64,000 bases of DNA from DSXF01 sp964387495 (lineage in GTDB: Bacteria > Chloroflexota > Anaerolineae > Anaerolineales > Villigracilaceae), in assembly GCA_964387495.1 (NCBI GenBank), contig CAYLXB010000005.1:31382-95381 (forward strand), written 5' to 3'. Shown here piece by piece: positions 33,022 to 41,350 of this stretch. The notes below the pieces were generated by a model. It did no database searches and was not told the DNA's origin. It saw only the letters and a list, made by a program, of their open reading frames with translations. Position numbers and translations under genes: made by a program. Numbering within the stretch: the first letter of the stretch is position 1; each line of letters begins with the position of its first letter.

Positions 33022-33636
33022 ATGACAATCTGGGCCATCGTACCCGTAAAACCCCTGCGGCGCGGCAAATCCCGCCTGGCCGGCATGCTGAGCGAAGACC
33101 AGCGTACCAGGCTGAATCAGTACCTTCTGGAACATACCCTGACGACCCTCAACGAGGTCAGTGAGATCGAACATACCCTGGTAGTCAGCCGCGACCCGGC
33201 GGCGCTGGCCCTGACGCGTGAAATGGGCGGGCGCACGGTGCTCGAAGACGGTGCGCCGCAGTTCAACACGGCCATCAAACGTGCCACCCTGGTTGCCAAA
33301 GCACAGGGGGCACATGCCGTGCTTGTGCTCCCGGCTGACATCCCTCTGATCAACGCCGCAGAAATCCGCGCTGTCCTGCACGCCGGCAAGAACCCGCCGG
33401 TGACCGTCATCGCCCCGGACCGCCGTGAGGACGGCACGAACGCCATGCTTGTCAATCCCATCAGCCTGTTCGAATACGCCTACGGCCCCGGCTCGTTCCA
33501 GCGGCACAGCGAACGGGCCGTCGCAGCCGGTGCACGCCTGGAAATCATCCACTCGGATGCCCTGGGATTAGACCTGGATCTGCCGGAGGACCTGGAACTA
33601 TTAGGCGGGTTGGAAAAATTAAATTTGGGGTCGTAA
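33022..33636 (+). CDS. cofC: 2-phospho-L-lactate / phosphoenolpyruvate guanylyltransferase
   Basis: A 204-residue CofC/FbiD protein that makes the activated GDP donor for CofD from GTP, releasing pyrophosphate. The N-terminal nucleotidyltransferase motif IVPVKPLRRGKSRLAG, the HTLVVSRDPAAL region and VLPADIPLINAAEI (metal-binding Asp) are all visible. The length is normal. It starts four bases after cofD. The bacterial enzymes may use phosphoenolpyruvate rather than 2-phospholactate; I cannot tell which from the sequence. Confidence 0.92.
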   Translation: MTIWAIVPVKPLRRGKSRLAGMLSEDQRTRLNQYLLEHTLTTLNEVSEIEHTLVVSRDPAALALTREMGGRTVLEDGAPQFNTAIKRATLVAKAQGAHAVLVLPADIPLINAAEIRAVLHAGKNPPVTVIAPDRREDGTNAMLVNPISLFEYAYGPGSFQRHSERAVAAGARLEIIHSDALGLDLDLPEDLELLGGLEKLNLGS

Positions 33637-33655
33637 AGAACGCAGAAACCCATGG

Positions 33656-33682
33656 TTGAAAACCAGCGGAAAATGCTATAAT
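33656..33682 (+). promoter_or_regulatory. Predicted promoter of the DPD-like gene
   Basis: TATAAT at 33677-33682 with TTGAAA at 33656-33661; the 15-bp spacer is shorter than ideal. The leader would be about 38 bases with GAGGTG before the ATG at 33727. Confidence 0.45.
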
Positions 33683-33726
33683 ATTTATAGTTGTCAGACA
33701 ATTTAAAATTTTAAACGAGGTGCAGC

Positions 33727-36222
33727 ATGGAGAATAAGGTTGGCTCACTTTTCATGAGCGCTGCGCAGCTCCAGGCGGAGTTGGTGCGCTGCGAGTACTG
33801 CGAGGAGAAGCCATGCACGGCGGCCTGTCCCGCAAACTGTTCCCCTTTTGACTTCATCATGGCAGCCCGGGGCGGTCACGCCTCGGATTACCAGCGTTCG
33901 GCCGGCGAGATCATCCGCAACAACCCCTTAGGCGGTGTGTGCGGTATGGTCTGCCCGGACACGCTCTGCATGGCAGCCTGTACGCACAAGAAGTTCGACG
34001 GCGCCATTAACATTCCGCTGGTGCAAGCCACCATTGTCGAGAAGGCCAAACGCCTGGGCGGTGTGCCCAAGTTTTCGACCACCAAACCAAACGGCAAGAA
34101 AGTCGCGATCGTAGGCGGCGGCCCGGCCGGCCTGGGAGCAGCTTCTGCGCTGGCACAGATGGGCTACACGGTCGATATTTATGAGGCCAGCGAGCGCCTG
34201 GGCGGCATGGCGAACCTGATCCCGGCTCACCGCCTGGATAAGAAGGTGCTGGAGACAGATATCCAGTTCCTGCTCTCAATGGGAAATATCACTGCCAAAA
34301 CTGGCACCAAGGTCGAGGATCCAAAAGAACTGCTTAGTAAAGGCTACGACGCCGTCTGCGTCAGCGCCGGGTTGTGGAAACCCATCGAACTGGGCATCGA
34401 GGGTGAAAAGTTGACCATCAAGATAGTGGACCTGCTTTCCAAGCCCGAAGCATACAACTTCAAGGGCGGGCGGGTGGCCGTCATCGGCGGCGGTGCTACT
34501 GCGGCCGACTGCGCCATGACTGCCAAAGCCCGCGGCGCCAGGCATGTCGAGCTTTTCATGCTCGAAAAACTTTCCGAGATGCCCCTGACCGCCAAAGAAC
34601 GACCGGAATTGATTGATTTCGATATCGAGGTCAACGGCCGCATCCGCATCAGCCGCATCACGAAGGACCAGAGAGGCGGCCTGGTTCTCGATACGATGAA
34701 AGTACAGCTGCTCGAAGGCCAGCCCTTCAGCCCGGCCAATGTGCGCGATGTGCGCGGCTCGGATGGCAAACGGGATGGCATCAACGCCGTGGTACTGGCC
34801 ATCGGCATGCGTTCCCTGCTGCCGCGCGAGCAGGCAGAAGGAATCTTCTATGCCGGCGATATGCTGACCGGCCCGAAGACCGTCGTGGAGGCGACCGCCT
34901 CGGGTAAGAATGCCGCCCTGGAGATCGACGCCTATCTCCAGAAGCAACCCAAGCCCGTGATCGAAAAGGTCACCAAGTCCTATTATGCCCTGCCCGGCTT
35001 CAACCCCACACCGGTGCCGCTGGAAACAGAATTCTTTGGCCGCAAGATCCGGTCGCCCTACTTGATCTCCGCTTCTCCTTCCACTGACGGGTTGGACCAG
35101 ATGAACCTGGCCTATGAAGCGGGCTGGGCGGGCGGTGTCATGAAGACTGCCTTCGACAACGTGCCCATTCATATCCCGGGCGAATACATGTTCACATTCG
35201 GTCCCTATACCTACGCCAACTCGGATAATGTTTCCGGCCACCCGCTCGACCGGGTCTGCCGGGAGGTCGAACAGTTGGTCAAGAAGTGGCCCGACCGGTT
35301 GACCATGGCTTCCACTGGCGGGCCGGTGACCGGTCGAGACTCCGATGCAGAAGGATGGCAGTCCAACACCCGCAAGCTGGAAGCCGCGGGCGCCATGGGC
35401 ATCGAATATTCACTCTCCTGCCCGCAGGGCGGGGATGGTACCGAGGGTGATATCGTCTCCCAGAACGCTGCGCTGACAGCCAAGATCATTGATTGGATCA
35501 TGGAAGTTTCCGATCCCGAGATCCCCAAACTGTTCAAACTGACGGCGGCGGTGACCGCGATTGTGCCCATCCTACGTGCCATCCGCAAGGTGCTGGAAAA
35601 ATACCCCAACAAAAAAGCAGGCATCACCCTGGCCAACTCCTTCCCCACCCTGGCCTTCCGCCCGGCAGAAAACCGCCGCTGGGAAGAAGGCGTAATCGTG
35701 GGCATGAGCGGCGAGGGTGTGACCCCCATTTCATACCTGACCCTGGCGCAAGCGGTGCCGGAGGGGATCGAAATCTCCGGCAACGGCGGGCCGATGAATT
35801 ACAAGGCCGCCATGGACTTCCTGGCCCTGGGCGTCAAGACCGTCCAGTTCTGTACAATTGTGATGAAGCAGGGCTATGGGATCATCAACGAACTGGAATC
35901 GGGCACTTCGTTCCTCATGCAGGAGCGCGGCATCAAATCCATGAAAGAACTGATCGGATTCGCCCGGCCGCACCCGATCACCGATTTCATGGCGCTGACC
36001 CCGGTCAAGAAAATTTCTGAGGCCAACCCCGAGCTGTGCGTCTCGTGCGGCAACTGCGCCCGCTGTCCTTATCTTGCCATCACGCTGGATGAAAAGCGCC
36101 TGCCTCACACCGATCCGGCACTCTGCATTGGCTGCTCGATCTGCGCCAAGAAGTGCTTCACCGGCGCCATCAGCATGCGGGTCCGCACGGCAGAAGAACT
36201 GGCAGTTTTGAAAGAGCATTAA
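33727..36222 (+). CDS. Dihydropyrimidine dehydrogenase-like flavo-iron-sulfur oxidoreductase (PreT-PreA fusion)
   Basis: An 831-residue protein in the order of animal DPYD and of E. coli PreT plus PreA. Residues 15-115: cysteine-rich GltD-like [4Fe-4S] region (RCEYCEEKPCTAACPANC, LGGVCGMVCP). 124-400: FAD/NAD(P) domains starting VAIVGGGPAGLGAAS. About 415-755: a TIM-barrel dihydroorotate-dehydrogenase-like FMN domain (FFGRKIRSPYLISASPS). 768-815: two [4Fe-4S] motifs, CVSCGNCARCP and CIGCSICAKKC. In the FMN-domain loop after SCPQGG I do not find the second Cys that serves as proton donor in DPYD (the loop continues DGTEGDIVSQN), so pyrimidine reduction is not assured. The SsnA-like amidohydrolase follows 20 bases later. 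Confidence 0.85.
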   Translation: MENKVGSLFMSAAQLQAELVRCEYCEEKPCTAACPANCSPFDFIMAARGGHASDYQRSAGEIIRNNPLGGVCGMVCPDTLCMAACTHKKFDGAINIPLVQATIVEKAKRLGGVPKFSTTKPNGKKVAIVGGGPAGLGAASALAQMGYTVDIYEASERLGGMANLIPAHRLDKKVLETDIQFLLSMGNITAKTGTKVEDPKELLSKGYDAVCVSAGLWKPIELGIEGEKLTIKIVDLLSKPEAYNFKGGRVAVIGGGATAADCAMTAKARGARHVELFMLEKLSEMPLTAKERPELIDFDIEVNGRIRISRITKDQRGGLVLDTMKVQLLEGQPFSPANVRDVRGSDGKRDGINAVVLAIGMRSLLPREQAEGIFYAGDMLTGPKTVVEATASGKNAALEIDAYLQKQPKPVIEKVTKSYYALPGFNPTPVPLETEFFGRKIRSPYLISASPSTDGLDQMNLAYEAGWAGGVMKTAFDNVPIHIPGEYMFTFGPYTYANSDNVSGHPLDRVCREVEQLVKKWPDRLTMASTGGPVTGRDSDAEGWQSNTRKLEAAGAMGIEYSLSCPQGGDGTEGDIVSQNAALTAKIIDWIMEVSDPEIPKLFKLTAAVTAIVPILRAIRKVLEKYPNKKAGITLANSFPTLAFRPAENRRWEEGVIVGMSGEGVTPISYLTLAQAVPEGIEISGNGGPMNYKAAMDFLALGVKTVQFCTIVMKQGYGIINELESGTSFLMQERGIKSMKELIGFARPHPITDFMALTPVKKISEANPELCVSCGNCARCPYLAITLDEKRLPHTDPALCIGCSICAKKCFTGAISMRVRTAEELAVLKEH

Positions 36223-36242
36223 ACAAGGAAAGGAGAAAGATT

Positions 36243-37574
36243 ATGACTACACGCTTTGAGAACGGGATCGTTGTCACGCTTGGCAAAAATAATCGTGTCC
36301 TCTGGAATGGGTCCGTGGTCACGGATGGCGAACTGGTCAAGGCCGTCGGCAGCGCCGCCGAAATGAAACGCCTCCACCCGGACGCCGAGGTGGTGGACTG
36401 CTCCGGCAAGATCGTCCTGCCAGGCTTCATCTGTGCCCACCATCACTTCTACTCGACCATGGCGCGCGGCATGGCCATCCCCGGAGAACCCGCCTCGAAC
36501 TTTGTGGAGGTGCTGGAGCGGTTGTGGTGGAAGGTGGACCGAGCACTGGCTGAAGAAGACATCCTCCTGTCGGCGCAGCTGCCGCTGATTGACTGCATCC
36601 GCAACGGTACAACCACCATCATCGACCATCACGCCTCCCCCTCCATGCGCGACGGCTCGCTGGACCTGATCGAGAAGGCCGTCCGCCAGGCAGGCCTGCG
36701 CGCTTCGCTCTGCTACGAGGTCTCGGACCGCAACGTCGAGGAAGGCGGGGTGGCAGAGAACGAACGCTTTATCAAGAAAACCGGGAAGGGTGACGGCCAG
36801 ATAGCCGCCATGATGGGCCTGCACGCTTCCTTCACCGTTTCGGACAAGACCGCCGAAAAGTGCGTCGGGATTGCCAAAGACGCAGGCGTTGGCTGCCATA
36901 TCCACGTGGCTGAAGACGCCGCCGATCGCGAGGATTCTCTCAAGAAGTACGGTATGCCCACCGTCAACCGGCTGAACAAACTGGGGCTGACTGGTGAAAA
37001 GTCCATCTTTGTGCACTGCGTGCACGTTGATGAGGCCGAGATGGACATCCTGGCCGCCACAAAGACCATCGTGGTACACAACCCGGAATCGAACATGAAC
37101 AACGCCGTGGGCGTGACGCCGCTCCTGGAACTGCTCAAGAAGGGCGTGCTGGTCGGGCTGGGCACCGACGGCATGGGCTCGGACATGCTCGTGCAGATGC
37201 GCTGCGCTTATCTGCTGCACCGCCTGGCGAACCGCGACCCGCGCGTTGCCTTCCTGGAGGCCCCGCAACTGCTCCTGCAGAACAACGTCGAGATTGCGGA
37301 ACGGCAGTTCGGCCTCAAGCTGGGTGAGATCGCCGAAGGCAGACCCGCCGACCTGGCCATCCTCGACTACTATCCGCCCACCCCGCTCAGCGAGGCGAAC
37401 TTCCTGGGCCATCTCATCTTCGGCCTGGTGGATGCGACTGTGGACACCACCGTCTGCCGGGGCAAGATCCTGATGAAGAACAAGAAAATCTTGAGCATGG
37501 ACGAGGAGCGCCTGGCCGCCCGCTCGCGCGAACTGGCACCCACCATGTGGAAGAGGCTGCAAGAGCTTCAATAA
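36243..37574 (+). CDS. ssnA: SsnA-like amidohydrolase (putative aminohydrolase)
   Basis: A 443-residue amidohydrolase-superfamily enzyme, almost the same length as E. coli SsnA (about 442). The metal motif is AHHHFYSTM (His66-68), followed by TTTIIDHHASP, a HIHVAED segment, a His after STFIxVHC-like SIFVHCVHVDE, and GTDGMGSDM. The ATG at 36243 has AAGGAGAAAG before it. SsnA proteins sit in gene sets with molybdenum hydroxylases (xdhD, ygfK) in E. coli, and this window also has XdhD-like genes at 53-59 kb. The substrate is unknown; deaminated purine or pyrimidine derivatives are likely. Confidence 0.88.
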   Translation: MTTRFENGIVVTLGKNNRVLWNGSVVTDGELVKAVGSAAEMKRLHPDAEVVDCSGKIVLPGFICAHHHFYSTMARGMAIPGEPASNFVEVLERLWWKVDRALAEEDILLSAQLPLIDCIRNGTTTIIDHHASPSMRDGSLDLIEKAVRQAGLRASLCYEVSDRNVEEGGVAENERFIKKTGKGDGQIAAMMGLHASFTVSDKTAEKCVGIAKDAGVGCHIHVAEDAADREDSLKKYGMPTVNRLNKLGLTGEKSIFVHCVHVDEAEMDILAATKTIVVHNPESNMNNAVGVTPLLELLKKGVLVGLGTDGMGSDMLVQMRCAYLLHRLANRDPRVAFLEAPQLLLQNNVEIAERQFGLKLGEIAEGRPADLAILDYYPPTPLSEANFLGHLIFGLVDATVDTTVCRGKILMKNKKILSMDEERLAARSRELAPTMWKRLQELQ

Positions 37575-37600
37575 CAGGTTGCACAAGTTCCAAGGGCGAG

Positions 37601-37636
37601 GGACACAAAGGAGTAGAGAAAACCTCTTTTGTGTCC
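37601..37636 (+). terminator. Hairpin terminator after ssnA
   Basis: GGACACAAA (37601-37609) pairs with TTTGTGTCC (37628-37636), with further partial pairing inside, and a T run shortly afterwards at 37651-37656. Confidence 0.55.
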
Positions 37637-37694
37637 TTCGAAAGCGGGAGTTTTTTCAAGGTAACAGATTTTATTGGTATAAGGATAAGCGAAC

Positions 37695-38690
37695 ATGAAA
37701 CGTGTAGCCCTCTATCTGCAAGATTCGCATGACCTGCGTGACGGTCTGGACTGCGTCCGCTACGCGGAAAGCCAGGGGTTCGAGGCTGTCTGGCAGGCTG
37801 AAAGCCGCCTGGTGCGGGATGCCATCGTGCCGATGGCCGCCTATGCCGCGGTGACGAACCGCGTCAAGGTTGGTTCAGCGGTCATCAATAACTGGACCCG
37901 GAATATTGGACTGCTGGCCGCCACCTTCCTGACCCTCGACGACCTGGCCCCGGATCGCATCATTTGCGGTATCGGCGCCTGGTGGGACCCGCTGGCGAAA
38001 AACGTGGGCATCGACCGCCAGAAACCACTGAACGCCATGCGCGAGACGATCACCGTCCTGCGCCGGCTGTTGAACATGGAGCGGGTCACTTTCGATGGAG
38101 AATTCATCCATGTCAACAACATCGAACTGGATGTGGTCCACGGCCGCAGGGAACCGCGCCACGTGCCATTGATGATCGGCGCCACCGGTGACAAGATGAT
38201 GGAACTGGCCGGAGAGATTGCCGACGGCGTGGTACTCAATTATTGCGCGCCCCCCGAACAGAACGACAACGCCCTGGAACTGCTCGAAAAAGGCGCCCGC
38301 AAGGCCGGACGTACACTGGCGGATATCGACCGGCCGCAGTTGATCGTCTGCTCGGTCGAGGAAGAGCACGAAAAGGCCGTGGACGCAACCAAGATGCTGC
38401 TCTGCCAATACCTGGCCCAGCAGCCTCATATTGCCAAATCCTCGGGCGTCTCGCAGGAAGTCATCGCCGAAATCCAGTCCATCTTAGGCTGGCCTGCCAG
38501 CAAGGAACAGATCAACAAGGCCAAGAAATTCGTGCCAGATGAACTGGTTTACCGCATCACCGCATCCGGCACGCCACAGGAAGCAGTCGAAAAAGTGGAA
38601 GAATACATCAAGCGCGGCTGCACCAGCCCCATCCTCTACCCGGCCAGCGGAAACCTGAAATTACTGATCGATACGTTTGCTCAGCCATGA
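37695..38690 (+). CDS. LLM-class F420-dependent oxidoreductase
   Basis: A 331-residue TIM-barrel protein of the bacterial luciferase-like/F420-dependent family, similar to methylene-tetrahydromethanopterin reductase (Mer)-type enzymes. Key segments are RYAESQGFEAVWQAE, KVGSAVINNWTRN, GIGAWWDPLAKN and a C-terminal G-rich IADGVVLNYC stretch. Substrate not evident. TATAAG at 37677-37682 lies 12 bases before the ATG, so a short or absent leader is possible, although AAGGA at 37680 could serve as ribosome binding site. The stop overlaps the kinase gene start (ATGA), so it is cotranscribed with the KdpD/KdpE-like pair, an unexpected pairing. Confidence 0.87.
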   Translation: MKRVALYLQDSHDLRDGLDCVRYAESQGFEAVWQAESRLVRDAIVPMAAYAAVTNRVKVGSAVINNWTRNIGLLAATFLTLDDLAPDRIICGIGAWWDPLAKNVGIDRQKPLNAMRETITVLRRLLNMERVTFDGEFIHVNNIELDVVHGRREPRHVPLMIGATGDKMMELAGEIADGVVLNYCAPPEQNDNALELLEKGARKAGRTLADIDRPQLIVCSVEEEHEKAVDATKMLLCQYLAQQPHIAKSSGVSQEVIAEIQSILGWPASKEQINKAKKFVPDELVYRITASGTPQEAVEKVEEYIKRGCTSPILYPASGNLKLLIDTFAQP

Positions 38691-40114
38691 CCCCCAGACC
38701 TGTAAGACCCCGGCAGATCGCCAACCTGCCCCCACCGGCCGCCTCCTTGTTTGCGCTGGCGCTTTCCGCCGCGACGACCGGTGCGCTGATTGGCCTGAGC
38801 AGGCTGCAGGGCATCAACAAAACCACCATTGCCCTGACCCTCATGCTGCCGGTCGGGATCAGCGCCACGGTCTGGGGCCTGGCTGCCGGAATTGTCGCCG
38901 CGACGGCATCCTTCCTGGCCTTCAATTATTTCTTCATCCTGCCCCTGCATACCCTGGTGGTGCATGATTCGCAGGACCTGGTCATCCTGGCTGCCTTCCT
39001 GTTCGTGGCGGTTACGATCAGCGAACTGGCGGCGAGGGTCAAGCGCAACCTGGAGGCTGCCCAGGCTCACGAACGCGAAGCCGTTCAACTCTACGAACTC
39101 AGCACCACGCTGGCAGGCCTTTCTGACGAGAACGCGATTGCCACCGCCTTGTTGGAACGCGTCATCGATACCTTCCAGGCGGACCGTGTAGAGATAGTCA
39201 TCGAAGCGCCCCCCCAGCCGGCAACCCTGGCACGCGGTATGGCCTTCAAGCGCAAGCCCGACCTGTTAACCCCTCTTCAAACCGCCCGCGGCCTCCTCGG
39301 TGAGATCCGCATCTGGCGTGAGGCGGCCCAGATACAACCCGGGGAAGAGCGGCTGCTGGAGGCCTTTGCCAGCCAGTGCGTGCTGGCTATCGAGCGGGCC
39401 CGCCTGTCCGAGCAGGCCCGCCGGGCAAAAGTACTGGCCGAGAGCGACCGCTTCAAATCCTCCCTGCTTTCCTCGGTCTCGCACGAATTGCGCACCCCGC
39501 TGGCCACCGTCAAAGCCGCCGTCTCAAGCCTGAAAACCGGGGACGTGGAGTGGGATTCGGAAGCGCGCACCGATCTTCTCGCCGCCGTGGAAGAGGAAGT
39601 GGATCATCTCAACATCCTGGTCGGGAACCTGCTCGACATATCACGGATCGAGTCGGGGTCGCTCCAGCCGGACAAGAAACCCAACTCCCTGCGGGATATC
39701 GCCTTGGCCGCGCTGGGACGGCTGAAGGAACAGGCCAAAAATCACACGGTCATCCTGGAGATCCAGGAGGAATTCCCGCTGGTCAACGTGGATTTCGTCC
39801 AGATGCAGCAGGTCTTTACCAACCTGCTCACCAACAGCCTGAAGTATGCCCCTCCCGGCTCGGAGATCCGCATCAGTTCCCGCCAGGCCGCCCAGTCCGC
39901 CATGGTAACCCTAACCAATCACGGCCCCAACCTGCCGCCCGACCAGTTGGAACGCATCTTCGATAAATTCTACCGGACGGATGCATCTTCCCGAGTAACC
40001 GGAACCGGCCTGGGATTATCCATCTGCAAGGGCATCCTGGAGGCGCATGCAGGCAGGATCTGGGCCGAAAACCTACCGGATGGGATGGCCTTTCATTTCA
40101 GGATACCGCTATGA
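38687..40114 (+). CDS. KdpD-like sensor histidine kinase lacking the KdpD N-terminal domains
   Basis: A 475-residue kinase. Residues 15-115 contain three to four membrane helices of the DUF4118 (KdpD membrane) type, including FNYFFILPLHTL. A GAF-like region follows at about 130-245, then HisKA with His266 in SSVSHELRTPL and a HATPase domain with NLLTNSLKYAPPG, FDKFYRTD and GTGLGLSICKGI. The KdpD sensor domain and the universal-stress-like domain at the N-terminus of full KdpD (about 900 residues) are absent. It overlaps the LLM gene upstream and the response regulator downstream by four bases each. It probably senses K+ or turgor and controls the transport genes that follow. Confidence 0.88.
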   Translation: MTPRPVRPRQIANLPPPAASLFALALSAATTGALIGLSRLQGINKTTIALTLMLPVGISATVWGLAAGIVAATASFLAFNYFFILPLHTLVVHDSQDLVILAAFLFVAVTISELAARVKRNLEAAQAHEREAVQLYELSTTLAGLSDENAIATALLERVIDTFQADRVEIVIEAPPQPATLARGMAFKRKPDLLTPLQTARGLLGEIRIWREAAQIQPGEERLLEAFASQCVLAIERARLSEQARRAKVLAESDRFKSSLLSSVSHELRTPLATVKAAVSSLKTGDVEWDSEARTDLLAAVEEEVDHLNILVGNLLDISRIESGSLQPDKKPNSLRDIALAALGRLKEQAKNHTVILEIQEEFPLVNVDFVQMQQVFTNLLTNSLKYAPPGSEIRISSRQAAQSAMVTLTNHGPNLPPDQLERIFDKFYRTDASSRVTGTGLGLSICKGILEAHAGRIWAENLPDGMAFHFRIPL

Positions 40115-40806
40115 GCACACAAACCCATATCCTTGTGATCGATGACGAGCCGCAAATCCTGCGGGCCATGAAAACCATCCTGACCGCCAAGCATTTCCGG
40201 GTCAGCACAGCCATGCGCGGCCAGGAGGGATTGGCCCTGGCTGCAGCCGAACAACCCGGCCTGATCATCCTGGACATGTCCCTGCCGGACATGGACGGAG
40301 TACAGGTCTGCCGGGAACTGCGCGAGTGGAGCAGCACCCCCATCCTGATCCTGAGTGTGCGCGACGCCGAAAAGGACAAGGTTGCCGCCCTGGACGCGGG
40401 CGCGGATGATTACCTGACCAAGCCCTTTGGCGTGGAGGAACTGCTTGCCCGGGTGCGGGTGGCCCTGCGGCACGCCGAACAGGCCGCCGGCAGCACAAAA
40501 CGCCCGGTTGTGCGGGCCGGGGAGGTGGAAGTGGACCTGGTCGCCCATCTTGCCCGGCGCGGCGGGGTGGAGGTGGACCTGACCGCTACCGAGTTCAAAC
40601 TGCTTGCCTATCTCGCCGGCCATGCCGGGCGGGTTCTGACCCACCAGATGATCCTCTCCAGTGTTTGGGACCCGGCCGAGGCAGACAAAATCGAATACCT
40701 GCGCGTCTATGTGCGCCAGCTGCGCAAAAAGCTGGAGACCGACCCCGACCAGCCAAAGATCATCCTGACCGAACCCGGCATTGGTTATCGCTTTATGGCA
40801 GATTGA
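40111..40806 (+). CDS. KdpE-like OmpR-family response regulator
   Basis: A 231-residue response regulator: a receiver domain with phosphoacceptor Asp55 (LIILDMSLPDMDG), the conserved Lys in YLTKPFG, and a winged-helix DNA-binding domain (TATEFKLLAYLAGH, LRVYVRQLRKKLE). The KdpE-type VRQLRKK and closing IGYRFMAD are typical. It overlaps the kinase gene by four bases. No KdpFABC genes are in the window, so its targets are more likely the three KimA-like permeases downstream; this is an inference from position. Confidence 0.9.
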   Translation: MSTQTHILVIDDEPQILRAMKTILTAKHFRVSTAMRGQEGLALAAAEQPGLIILDMSLPDMDGVQVCRELREWSSTPILILSVRDAEKDKVAALDAGADDYLTKPFGVEELLARVRVALRHAEQAAGSTKRPVVRAGEVEVDLVAHLARRGGVEVDLTATEFKLLAYLAGHAGRVLTHQMILSSVWDPAEADKIEYLRVYVRQLRKKLETDPDQPKIILTEPGIGYRFMAD

Positions 40807-40830
40807 GACCCAATTTGCAGACATTCTTCC

Positions 40831-40856
40831 AAAAAGCGCCCCGCAGGGCGCTTTTT
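40831..40856 (+). terminator. Intrinsic terminator after the KdpDE-like pair
   Basis: A perfect 11-bp stem (40831-40841 with 40846-40856), 4-base loop, with an A5 start and T5 end. Confidence 0.9.
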
Positions 40857-40950
40857 GTCTTTATTTTTCCCTTATATCTCAAGCCGGATTATTTGTTTTC
40901 GTTTTATGCGCTCCGCCTAAGATTCAAGCACGTAAGCGAAGGAGTATTGC

Positions 40951-41139
40951 ATGCGAAAGAACTGGATCAGGCGAATCATCACCGGCTTGCCGTTGGCTCC
41001 CATCATCGGCGCCTCTTTTTTTCACCTGCGCACATTGGATAGACAGATTCTCATCCTGTTTACCCTACTCTGGTTCAATGCATACATCCTCTTGGAAGTC
41101 ATGGGAGGCTCCCATTCATCCAGTTCCGCCGGAAATTAG
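40951..41139 (+). CDS. Small membrane protein, unknown function
   Basis: A 62-residue protein with a basic N-terminus (MRKNWIRRII) and two hydrophobic stretches separated by HLRTLDRQ, predicting one long or two short membrane helices. The C-terminus is Ser-rich. AAGGAG lies eight bases before the ATG. It sits in the gap between the KdpDE-like pair and the first permease, and may be a small partner of the transporter, but I recognise no family. Confidence 0.55.
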   Translation: MRKNWIRRIITGLPLAPIIGASFFHLRTLDRQILILFTLLWFNAYILLEVMGGSHSSSSAGN

Positions 41140-41211
41140 AAACCTGCACATCTTACCGGCTTTCATAAAGAACGGGTTGTACGTCTGGACGCATCATCAA
41201 GGGAGTGTTTT

Positions 41212-41301
41212 TTGCGCCTGGAGGGTCTCCGGATTGGCACGGAGATGCTTCGGCGGAAGAACGCCGCCTCAGCATGACACGCATGAAGGCCTTTAGAAAA
41301 G
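41212..41301 (+). repeat. Dispersed intergenic repeat, copy B
   Basis: A 90-base element matching copy A (24137-24227): same opening TTGCGCCTGGAGGGTCTC, same hairpin arms ATGCTTCGGCGG and CCGCCTCAGCAT, with changes in the middle and loop. It lies about 50 bases before the first KimA-like permease, in the same orientation relative to the gene as copy A. Confidence 0.85.
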
Positions 41302-41350
41302 TGTGCCTCAGCCTGACGTTCCTCTTGATTTTTAGAAACGGAAAGAAAAC

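Noticed and set aside
36219..37586. A 455-codon minus-strand frame opposite ssnA
   Set aside because: It lacks any known motif and mirrors the conserved amidohydrolase; SsnA signature residues are on the plus strand.
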